From the NCBI GenBank assembly GCA_036345935.2, contig JADWOT020000008.1:2092387-2156386 (forward strand): 64,000 nucleotides of DNA, read 5' to 3'. Under the pieces are notes generated by a model. The model saw only the letters and a program-made list of their open reading frames with translations, was not told the DNA's origin and did no database searches. The translations under genes were made by a program, and so were the position numbers. Source of the stretch: Taenia hydatigena. Lineage: Eukaryota > Platyhelminthes > Cestoda > Cyclophyllidea > Taeniidae. Numbering within the stretch: the first letter of the stretch is position 1; every line of letters begins with the position of its first letter. This document shows, piece after piece, positions 51,776-61,210 of this stretch.

Positions 51776-52700
51776 TAGCGTCCTGAGGTTCCATCGGAGG
51801 CAAGAGAAGGCAAAATACCAGGGCAGAGTATATATGTTCTACAGACATAGATGAGCTGCTGGCATGGTCTTAAGGGCAGCCTACTCAGCTCGGGCAATAT
51901 GACCACCCCTGTGACCCTGGCCGAAACCGGCCGTCAAAATAAAGCACTGCATTACCTCTCTCCTCTTTCGTGCTTCGTCTTCTACGCGCACCTTAGTAGA
52001 CCTCTTGCCTCAGCTATCACAGCGTAACCAGTACTGCAAGAAGCACTCACGAGCTAGCCATGCCAGTCGCCGACATTCGACGCAATTGAGGCGATGCACT
52101 CACGAGCTAGCCATGCCAGCCGCCGACATTCGACGCAATTGAGGCGATGCTTGACACAAACGCCAGTAATTCTTCTTTGCAGTTCGAGTGGACTTAAATT
52201 TTCGTCCGGCTTAAGAGCAAAGTTTGGAATAAGAGGTTCTGCCGACCATCAGTATGTCCCTAGGGAGACGGTAGCACACCAATCTTCTTAGGCAAGTATA
52301 CTAAGGGTAGCCTTCGGAACGAAACGATTTTAGGTGGTCCATGACTAGTGTCGCTTCAGTTGTTAATAGCTTTCCTGTGCCAAAGGTAGACGTCGTTCTT
52401 AGTCCTTCTGCTGTGGGATGTCAGGAATACTCTCATCCGTAGCACATGCACTGCTTTCGCACCGCTGCAATATGCCACAGGCGGTAGAGATCGGGATGTA
52501 GCGTCTCGAGGCTCCTTTATAGGCAAAAGAAGGCCAAATGCTAGGATAAGCTATATATATATGCAATAGACAGAGGAAAATGAGCTTCTGGCGTGGCTTT
52601 GAGGCCAGCCCACACGGCTCGGGCAATATGGCTACCTCTGTGACCCTAACCGAAACCGACAGTCCAAACAAACAAAGTATTGCAAATACTACGTCTTTTA
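51776..52700. mobile_element. TRIM-like non-autonomous LTR element
   Basis: Two direct copies of a roughly 205-base sequence lie at 51776-51983 and 52499-52700. Both begin TAGCGTC..GAGG, contain a TATATA run about 50 bases in (51829 and 52552), share the block GGCTCGGGCAATATG, and end after a CCGAAACCG block followed by AATAAAGC (left) or an AAC/AAAG-rich equivalent (right). A TATA box in the first third and a poly(A) signal near the end is the layout of LTRs. The 515 bases between them have no coding frame, as in terminal-repeat retrotransposons in miniature known from taeniid tapeworms. The copies differ at many sites, so the insertion is old. I could not define a target-site duplication or primer-binding site. 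Confidence 0.5.
52043..52148. repeat. Tandem duplication, 53-base unit, two copies
   Basis: Units 52043-52095 and 52096-52148 are adjacent and differ at one base (T/C), starting GCACTCACGAGC and ending TTGAGGCGAT. They lie in the interior of the TRIM-like element. The near identity contrasts with the divergence of the flanking LTRs, so the duplication is recent. Confidence 0.9.
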
Positions 52701-53623
52701 TAAATAGCAATGAATCGGTTTGAGTTCTTAAAGCAGAAGTTGAGATGATTAGAAATTTGCGATGATTTTCTGTAAGGACATGAATGTGGAAGTAGACTTA
52801 TTAGGACTTATTAGGTTGTATTTAGAATATTGTACTTCCTCAACTTTTGATTTTATCTACGCATGCTAATTAATTAAACTGGTCATTCAAAATGTTTTGT
52901 AGAAAAAGGCGCATTAGAGGGATGGTGAAAGCGATGAGACTTGTTTGCTTATTTACCGCACGTGGTTACCATTTAGTATTACACGCAAAAGAGAACCAAT
53001 GCCTTTACACAATTCCACCATTGCCGCATCGTAAATCACCCTGAAGCCATCCATACACCTATTTGTTCCAAACATTTCGGCATTTCAAACATTCATTTTG
53101 ATAGGTACTTGGTAGATTTTATGCTTCAAAGCGGTACTCCCTCAAACAAAATACCACCGTAACAAAAAAATTTTTATTGTGCTTCTGAATCAAATTGTTG
53201 ACGTTTAATGTTTCGAAATGAAAGCTCAGTTTTCGAAATGGAAGCTTCTCGCTTGCAAAATGAGGTACAGGATAGCCTCAACTGCCTCTGTTTTAAAGTG
53301 AGCTAGAACAGGTTTGAAGTTGTTGGATTGAATTGATTGTGGGAAACAAAGTCAACGTTAGCTTGTGAAGATGACCAAAATACACTAACAAGTGATCCGA
53401 TTCAGTGAGTAGTTGTGGCTTGTATTGTCCAAATGAGTTCGTGTATCCTAACCTTAAAGGCTTTGAGTGAACAGACCATAATTGCTAAGTGGCATGGACT
53501 ATCCGATTATCAACCTTTTTGCGTGAACAATTGTGAAAATAATTTGGAGTAGTAGATCTGTGGAGGCAAGATTGCACGGGCAATCCATGATTTGCTTAAC
53601 CAGGTCCTACGGATTAACGCTAT

Positions 53624-53974
53624 GTGGGATTCCGAAGAGATCATGGCCAGATTATATTTCTGCTAATCCTGAGAGACACCAAACTCCGTGATGTGAAAGA
53701 TCTTTGCCAACTGCTTACGGCGAAGAACATCGGAGGAATGACGACCTGGTTGACGAATGGTACACATCTTGTTCGGTGCATAAAAGCTGTGCCTTCTGGA
53801 ATAGTGCTGACTGCAGGCCATTGTTTGCTAAACATTAATTTAGCTAATGCTACAGATTATTTTATTAATCTTAGGATAGGAAAGGGAAGGATATTTGCCT
53901 CATTTTTTGCAACAGCAACTATGAAGATAATTTACTTCACCGCGGGGAATAACCGACACCACGTCCTTTGGTAG
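53624..53974 (+). CDS. Trypsin-like (S1) serine peptidase exon, partial
   Basis: The frame contains Leu-Cys-Gln, then Asn-Ile-Gly-Gly, then a Cys, then IVLTAGHCLLN. IGG is placed where the activated N-terminus (IVGG) of S1 peptidases lies, and TAGHC is a variant of the TAAHC motif with catalytic His57 and its disulfide partner. About 30 residues separate the two, a little shorter than usual, and the CGGSLI block is not recognisable. Similarity fades after about residue 85. I found no exon with the DIAL (Asp102) or GDSGGP (Ser195) motifs in the next 4 kb, so this is either a decayed copy or a gene whose other exons are distant. A real start is not visible; translation probably enters from an acceptor such as GGCCAG at about 53646. 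Confidence 0.42.
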   Translation: MGFRRDHGQIIFLLILRDTKLRDVKDLCQLLTAKNIGGMTTWLTNGTHLVRCIKAVPSGIVLTAGHCLLNINLANATDYFINLRIGKGRIFASFFATATMKIIYFTAGNNRHHVLW

Positions 53975-53999
53975 ACTGTCCAACTCAATTCTAACAGAA

Positions 54000-56870
54000 G
54001 CTGTGTTTGAGGAGAGGAGAAGTAGAAGTTTATTAAATCCACTGTAGTGCTGCATTATATCTTCTTAAAGGGCATGGTATCCAGCAGATGCTATCCTTAA
54101 ACGTACTGCTGAAATGCTTAAAGTAGAGCTGGAATTGTTTGGATAAAATAAATTATGACCAAATGCAATATATTAGTATCCCAAACTTACCTCTCTCATG
54201 TAGGCCTTCTCCGGTGGCATCATGGCGGCGACGCATAAAATGGTCTACTCTGTACGTCGGAGGACAGGAAAGTAATGTGTTTTCTGGTCTCATTTGGCCC
54301 ACTTTCTGCTGCAAGGTACCGTCTGAGGGCTTAGTCAGGTTACTATTAAACAGAAATGTGGTAGCAAAACGTGTTGTTGTAAGCCCAATGAGCATTTTTA
54401 ACAAACTAATACATTTTGACCACTTTGATAGTCGAACTCGCCTTTTGTAGGAGGTAGATATGTGAATGAGGTGGAAAAAAATAGAGATGCTGACTTGCAT
54501 AGACGGTTTTAGGTGATCTGTCTCGCTCCCATGAAATGGGCCTGATGGTAAACAATTATGACTTCTCTCTGCTAAAAGCGTCCTCTTTCTGCATTACCTG
54601 CCAAAAAAGGATAGAATGAGCATTAGAGAAATGTAATAGATATAGTCTTATGGATTTCATTAATTTTATTAGTCGGAATGTATAAAATGCACACAAATGA
54701 TACAGTGGTGATGTAGGCATTATGAATTTAGAGATGTACTAAAAGACGGGTAAGAAAAGCAGTAAAAATGCTACTGGTGAGTTACTCAAATAACTCAAGT
54801 CCCGCTTTGATTTTTTAAAAATGCAGTCCATTCTACTCCCAATGAACACTCTTCCGATTTGGCTGTTGGAACCTTGAAGATTCTATTTTAAATACCTGCA
54901 GAGCAGGAGCAAAGACTATGCGGTTATCAAGTGCCAGGGCGATAGTAAGATCTATCCTAACTGATGGGATTTGTTAACCCACAGTATTATCATTTGCAAC
55001 CTTGTCATTAGTAAGATATTTGGGCAAAATACCTCCTGAGAGGTGCATTTAGGTAAACTCGAGAATAGGGAGTTTATGCAACTACACGATAGCAACTCTT
55101 AAAAAGCAAAATCGTGCTTATTCTTGATTAGAGGTTATTGTTTAGTTACAGAGCCAACTACAGTGAATGACACCTTTAATCTTCAGCTATGTTCACTTGT
55201 CATGCTGCTTAAAGCCTCCACAAATAATCATGACTCATTTTCATGGGTTAAAACACGCCATTCTTGGCTTTGGGTGGCTTTGGAAGTGTACGATCCTGGT
55301 ATAGGCTGAGGACTGCTCTGAGTGCGAGAGCGTCACATTCGTATGCCAATTCATAGGCGTAGGGTTGAGGTCCTTGATTGTCTTGAATGTCTCTTGAACG
55401 TTCCTTGCTTAATGTTTATACAGTTTATCTTCTGCTGCACATCATGAAACTGCATTTCCCTCTTTACTGCGGTCTACTTTTGGAGAGCAGCGGCACCGAA
55501 GTCCTCTTATGCAAAGTCCGTTCGGACAGGGTTTGACACCTCGATTCGTTTGAGAAGAGGCTTGGTATGTAAGCTGAGGAATTTGGAGAGCTTACTTCTA
55601 AGGTGGTTAACTGGTTTACTTTGCAGGGCTAATACGAAGTGTAAAGCATTCTAAGTTAAACTGAGCCGAACTCCTCGTCCACTAAAATGCATGACATAGA
55701 ACTTGTCCAAAAGTTTAAATTCAGTACCATGCTAGGCGTGTTGTCCACCCCTGAAGTCCCGATGCATAAAATTGTTGTTAGATACCATAGCAACAGCCAA
55801 TTACTCATATTTCATGAACGCATTAAGGCAAAATTAGCTAATGCGTTTACTCTGTATGAATCTGTCCGATTCTAAGAATGAAATCAAAGTCAAATAATTT
55901 GCAGTTAACTTTAGTATTTGATTTTAATTAATAAAGTTCGTGGGCGTTACGATTTCCGTCAACGATGGCACCGATTTTATAGTGTTTTGACAACCAGGAT
56001 TTGCTCTGACGTAGTGCTGTCGATCCCTGTCTCAGTCGCTAACACGCTGACTTAGTAGGGCTTTTAGACGCTTTTATAGGGGACGATACCCGCACACTTA
56101 CACAAACTCAAAAGTGTTTCGCATCATGAAGAATAGGAAAATGACAAGCTTGAAGGCATCAAGTTTCTGTGTCTATCCACTCTACCACCTTTGTGTGGCG
56201 ATGTGGGCTGGTGTGTAAATTTTGCAATCCAGGCATAGGAAAGAAGCGCCACTTGCTTTTGATTAAATAAGGCGAATAAATGAGGTGTCAGTCCCTTCAT
56301 TTTGTACTCCACACAGTGTAACTGCAGTTGAAGAGAGCGTGAGTCGATCTTCACTTGTGCGCCGCTTACATTTATGCCGCGAAAAATGAGGTAAAGGTAA
56401 CCGAAGATATTAAGAGGTGTAAGTTGCAATGTTACATGCAATGCTTAATGCCTTTTAACAAATTGCGTTTATACTGTGCATTCGAGTATGTCTTCCTCCA
56501 TCTCTGCTTACTCTCGTACTTAGGAAATAATATTGTCTTGAGGCACACTTTCATCTTTTATGAGATGCGGCCTGCGTTCGGGTGTTATTTGAAGTACAAC
56601 TAAATGGCTGCATTTTGCTGAAAAGGCGAATAACGTACCAAAGTTGTTCCTTTATCCTCAGCGCCTACATTTCAAGCCTAATATGCTCCCCTTGCTTCGA
56701 TAGCCAATGCACTATATATGCGTTAAATGTACACCGCTATTCGCTTTAATACGTGTTTCTGCCTTTCCTATTTCTTTTTGCCAGCATTGTAATATTTGAC
56801 TACAAGTCTTTGATGGAAGGCCCTTTTGTGCCTTGCAGATTGACTAGTAGATCAGCGGTAAACAATTGAC
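54000..56870. other. No gene seen
   Basis: I looked here for the missing Asp and Ser exons of the 53.6 kb peptidase and found none. A frame at 54139-54450 has an acceptor near 54209 but no peptidase motif that I can defend. Confidence 0.4.
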
Positions 56871-56874
56871 GGCT

Positions 56875-57129
56875 TTAGGGACGATTGACACCATTGTGAT
56901 CAAATAACCAAACGGCAGATAACGCTCGATAGTCACACTTTCTCATCACGTATCCGTGTTCCATTATAGCTTGGAACATGTAGTACGTGACATTTTGGAA
57001 TTTCGCCATGACAACGCAGGGCTTGGAGACCAGCGTGTGAACTATTAACTTACTATGTTCGTGACCTGGTGATTGAATCAAAAGTGCGTGATTTAATCAC
57101 TCTGTCCCATGCTTACCAGACTCTGGCAT
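56875..57129 (-). CDS. Candidate small two-exon gene
   Basis: ATG at 57129 in the context ACCATG is followed by Pro-Glu-Ser and one base, then GTAAGC. After a 51-base intron ending TTCAATCACCAG, exon 57065-56875 continues in phase 1 to TAA. The product would be 67 residues with a hydrophobic, aromatic middle and a His-Glu-His-Ser-Lys start. A frame with a GTAAGT donor upstream (57370-57173) may belong to a leader exon. The tiny intron with good sites and the favourable start context are the support. No family is recognised. Confidence 0.35.
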
Positions 57130-58662
57130 GGTAACTAAGTGAATACCAAGGGCGTCAATTCGCATAACTTACAGGAGGAGTTTTACTCAAAGTCGGGCGT
57201 CCCAGTGACACTTTGATATTTGTTGCATGACTTTGACACGGGTTCCAACGCGATTCGAACGCGGAGCACACGCATGAATGTGTCGCAGGGAAAAAATCAA
57301 TTTTGGAGACTACTGAAATGCGAATCTTTGTCTGTCTAATCATTTGAAGTCTCATAAGGTTGTTATTCATCCGAGTTTAACAACGGTAACTAGAATGCAT
57401 TTTAAATGGCGGGAACTCATACGCAATTGTGGCTGAATTAATGAACACAGATGTAGGCAGATCTGTTGTGTCAGTGTAAAGCACCTTAGTCTACGAGGAA
57501 ATCTGTCTTCCGTTAGGTGGCAATATAAAAGATGCGTATGGAAGCTGCATGCCGATCGCCATGCAAGAACGTTAGGTCACTCCGCTGAGGACGCCATCTT
57601 TCTCCCATTCTTAATGAATAATCTCATCAAACAAGTATTGCTAGTGTCTACTTATTGAATAGATAAGTCGAATTGCCTGTTTAATTTCCTTTGTGCTGAT
57701 CATACTGCTCCGGTGGCAAAATCGAAAAGTAGCATGACTGCATGCCTACCAGTAACCCTCAAGTCGACTTATTTTTTCCCTTCACCGATTACGATTATCT
57801 TGAACGGACGTTAAGTAGTCAAAGAGCAATTTCGCCATTTCCAAAGGATGGAAAAATTTAGTGCGTCAAAGTACTCAAACTATCTATTATTGCCAGCATG
57901 AGAAGTACGCAGCACGGAAGCGAATTGAAACATAGACTATTTGGTTCCTGCTTGGAATGGTGGTGGTTTTGAGTGACTCTAAGTTATCTTATCAAAATTA
58001 TCCACTTCTTATATTTCAGCTTGAAGAGGGAATTTTTTGATAATATTTCAAACAATCAAATGCACTTCCCTTGGCTTCTTAAGCTTTTAAGGTGGCGGAA
58101 TATTAGTGTGCTCAACGTAATGATTATTCCGAGTGAAAACAACGCTTTTAAGTTTGCAGACATTTGAAAACATGCTAGTGATTTCGGTACAGCAGTAGAT
58201 ACAGTGATGAAGCTTCCCTTGACGAGTCGTTTGAAGCATTGCCGAACTTCAGTCCTCAGTTCTCTTTAAGGGTTCCAAATTATTGCTTTGATTTTAAATT
58301 ATCAGCTTGTGGATTGCCTAAACATGGGAAATCAACAGCTCGAACTAATGCCATGAATTCACTTAGGTAAAGGCTTTTCTGTGAAAAACATAGTCAAACT
58401 GTTTGCGACTACTTAGGATGTCAAAAAGGCGTCAACCCCTTGGCACAGAAGCAAAACCCACGATAAAGAATGTTCTTTATTTGATCATCACATAACAAAG
58501 CACAAGTTTTGAAACGTACTCTAACAGAAACAAGTATAGATACGCATCCTTTTCCAGCTTATTTCCATCAAAGCTTTCCAGGCACCAGATAAATGCTGTA
58601 ATGAGCAAATATTGAGTGTAGTTCTCGTTACACGCATTCGTTTATTTCTTTTGTAGGCGTCC

Positions 58663-58866
58663 TCATTCTCTACAAGATTTTTTGATTGAAAGGAGCTCTA
58701 CAAAGTCTGAAATCGGGCTGCTGACTGAACCTTGAGGGGTAGGGAGTCGAAGAGTAGAAGGTTTGTGTTTCATTGCTAATGAGCGCTTTTGCTGCCGCGT
58801 ATTGTTGCCATCGTTAATTGACGTGTCATTAACCATTGGGCAGACAAGCTGAGCTCTCAGTTTCAT
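58663..58866 (-). CDS. Candidate small gene or terminal exon with poly(A) signal
   Basis: An ATG-started frame of 67 codons is hydrophilic and rich in Ser, Lys, Asn and Gln. It ends in TGA, and AATAAA follows 17 bases later (58646-58641). It may stand alone or be the last exon of a gene that starts at 59601, where an ATG exon of 35 codons (59601-59497) ends in phase 0 before GTGAGA; a phase-0 acceptor (GAGCTCAG, about 58852) exists but lacks a pyrimidine tract. Function is not recognised. Confidence 0.35.
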   Translation of the reverse strand: MKLRAQLVCPMVNDTSINDGNNTRQQKRSLAMKHKPSTLRLPTPQGSVSSPISDFVELLSIKKSCRE

Positions 58867-59496
58867 GCTATTTCCCGACCCCTACTTCTCATTCTCAGCT
58901 CCTCCTCATCTTCGAATCCTATCATCATTATTGACTACAGTCACCCAAATGCACGCAGTCACACCTAACCATTCAATCTTGCTTAATTATAAGTTTTCGA
59001 TGGTTGTGTGTCTAGCGTTGACAACGTCCTTCTCCCCAAGTTAGGCTCTAAGGTTTTTATGAAATGACACTCGACTCATTCGTGGCATGCTATTGCCAGT
59101 TGGCGTTTAGAAACACAGATATTGGGCAATCTCCTAGTGTATTTTTGTTGATAAGTAAAACGCTTTAGTCAAAAAGCAACCAGATGGATATTTGGTAGCA
59201 ATTTTTGAATAGGCGATCATCTCGATTGAGGTTTGAGTTTTGGTCCTGAGAGAGAGTTTGATATACCTGTGCAATAAGGGCTAATATGCATTTATAAGGT
59301 CAGGTAAGAGTGGTCAAGTACGATAAAAGATGACAAGTTATTTTTATTTGGTCTAAGAGTGACACTTAACTGAGTTTGAGCTTCATTCATGCATATGAAA
59401 TTCGAACATTTTAATGAAGGAGGTGAAAAATGGGAGTGTGTTAAAAAATAATGCATTGACTAGCATAGAATTTGAATTCATGCATTCTATTCTCAC

Positions 59497-59601
59497 GAGA
59501 CGACAATTCTGATGTGATAACTGATTACGTTTGAGTGACTGAACAGCGTTCCCAACCACTTCCATCCTTTTTTGGATAGTTCCATTCATTTTTATTGACA
59601 T
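59497..59601 (-). CDS. Candidate first exon
   Basis: ATG at 59601 opens a frame of 35 codons, basic and helical in character (Ile-Gln-Lys-Arg-Met-Glu-Val-Val), ending in phase 0 before GTGAGA at 59496. An AT-rich TTTATATTCC stretch lies about 60 bases upstream and could serve as a TATA element. It may be the 5' exon of the gene ending at 58663. Confidence 0.28.
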
Positions 59602-61018
59602 GAGGTGTGATCACTTGACGATTTGGTGGCAAAAAAGTTTGCATAGGGAATATAAAGGGATCAAGAGAAAAGGAGATTAGGGGGCATTACCCTTTCATAC
59701 TACGTGAAGTCTTATAGCGACTTTGTATCTCATAAGGAGCTCGAGACTTCATACCGAAGGTACTGACCGGCTTCAGCCTGTCTCAAGCAAAATTCAAGCC
59801 AGAGTTAAACCTTGCAGACAATTTCCAACTAACTAAAATCGCCTATTCGTGAACATCAACTTAGTATTTGCAATAATCTGCATATGATCCTATTGAAAAC
59901 AAGAATAGAGAGTGGTGAGACAGTCATGAATATATTTGTATCTCAGTAAACTTAAGCAAACAGCAAATTAGTGCGAAACAACTTCGAAGGCATTGCATCA
60001 GTGTGAAGCGTGAGTAGTGCAGAGACTTATTGGCACCTGCCGTTGCATACAATGATGTGCGCTCTAGTTAAATTAGCTCACGAAATGAGTGGCTTATTTT
60101 TGATTTAAGCGAGTAATGTCATTATTGTCGCAATATTGACAGGTCACTCTTGATCTGAAGCTTTAAAAATGGGTTTATTATCTTATTTTTATTTAAGGAT
60201 TAATTGAAAGGCAAAGCTTAATAAACCATCATCAATTGGTTCATTAACTCCATCAAATAATAGCTTCCAACTGCATCCACGCAGTAAGTGCTGTTATTTT
60301 ACTCCGCGCCTTTCTCAAAAGCAATGCCCCGAATGGAGGGAGAAGCATTTGATGCTCTAGAACCAGCCAAACCAAACTTGACTCCCAAAGCGTGGATAAC
60401 CTACGCCTTAAGCTGAATAATTTTAATGGGGGGGCAAAATTATCGGCGCTAAGTGAATAGTGCCATTATGATTGGTGGCTTCACATTCATGACTGAGAAT
60501 GCCTAAATGTCAACAACTTAACACATAAAATAAGTCCCATATCGTACAACTATGCACTGTGGCGAGAATAATCATGAGAGCTCTTTATGTGCTATATTTA
60601 GAGACAATAATAGCAATTTTGTAAGATGACGATACTTCCACTTGAGACGTTGGAACGTGCTGGCACACAAATGGAGGCCTTGCACAGCATTGCATAAACA
60701 ATTCGTTGTATCTGTTAGGTGCCATAACTGGCCTCGTGTAGCGATGTGCAGTCATGCGTCAGTATGAGAAAGGAATGGTCTTCACTCAGGTCTTTAGTGC
60801 ACATTTAACGTCGGAGGTGCTGCAACACGGTATTTTATTCAGTGTTTGTGTGATTTTGGTGTATCTGCGTTGCGGTTCATGATGAAAACTATTGCTGCTC
60901 TATCAAAATTAAACGTGTTTGCACTTTTGCCTCGAGTTTAAACGCTATTTTTTGGTATGCAGCCATTTCATTTCATCTAAATTTTAGTCCTAATGGCCCA
61001 AATTATTTCACCTCAATG

Positions 61019-61079
61019 ATTGGCTGGTAACGCTACTCAGCCGCCACCCAGTGATTGGGTGGCGCTCGCGTCAACCAAT
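61019..61079 (+). promoter_or_regulatory. CCAAT-type promoter region with a perfect hairpin
   Basis: About 130-190 bases upstream of the predicted ATG at 61211 there are three CCAAT boxes in both orientations: ATTGG at 61019-61023 and 61054-61058, and CCAAT at 61075-61079. The middle box lies inside a perfect 9-base inverted repeat, CGCCACCCA at 61042-61050 and TGGGTGGCG at 61056-61064. The stretch is GC-rich against an AT-rich background. CCAAT boxes bind NF-Y in animals. The role as promoter is inferred from position. Confidence 0.45.
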
Positions 61080-61210
61080 CAGTGATCAGCGATGAACGGA
61101 CACGCTCATTTTCAAAATCCAGCTGGACGTGCTATCGGTGTTCGGATCTCTAAGACTACAGAGGTCAACAAACTGTCATTTTCTTTGTCCACAAATTACC
61201 TTTGTCGCAG

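Noticed and set aside
57240..57275. GTTCGAATC box resembling a tRNA B box on the minus strand
   Set aside because: No A box, anticodon arm or acceptor stem surrounds it, and the stretch fits an open frame ending at a GTAAGT donor.
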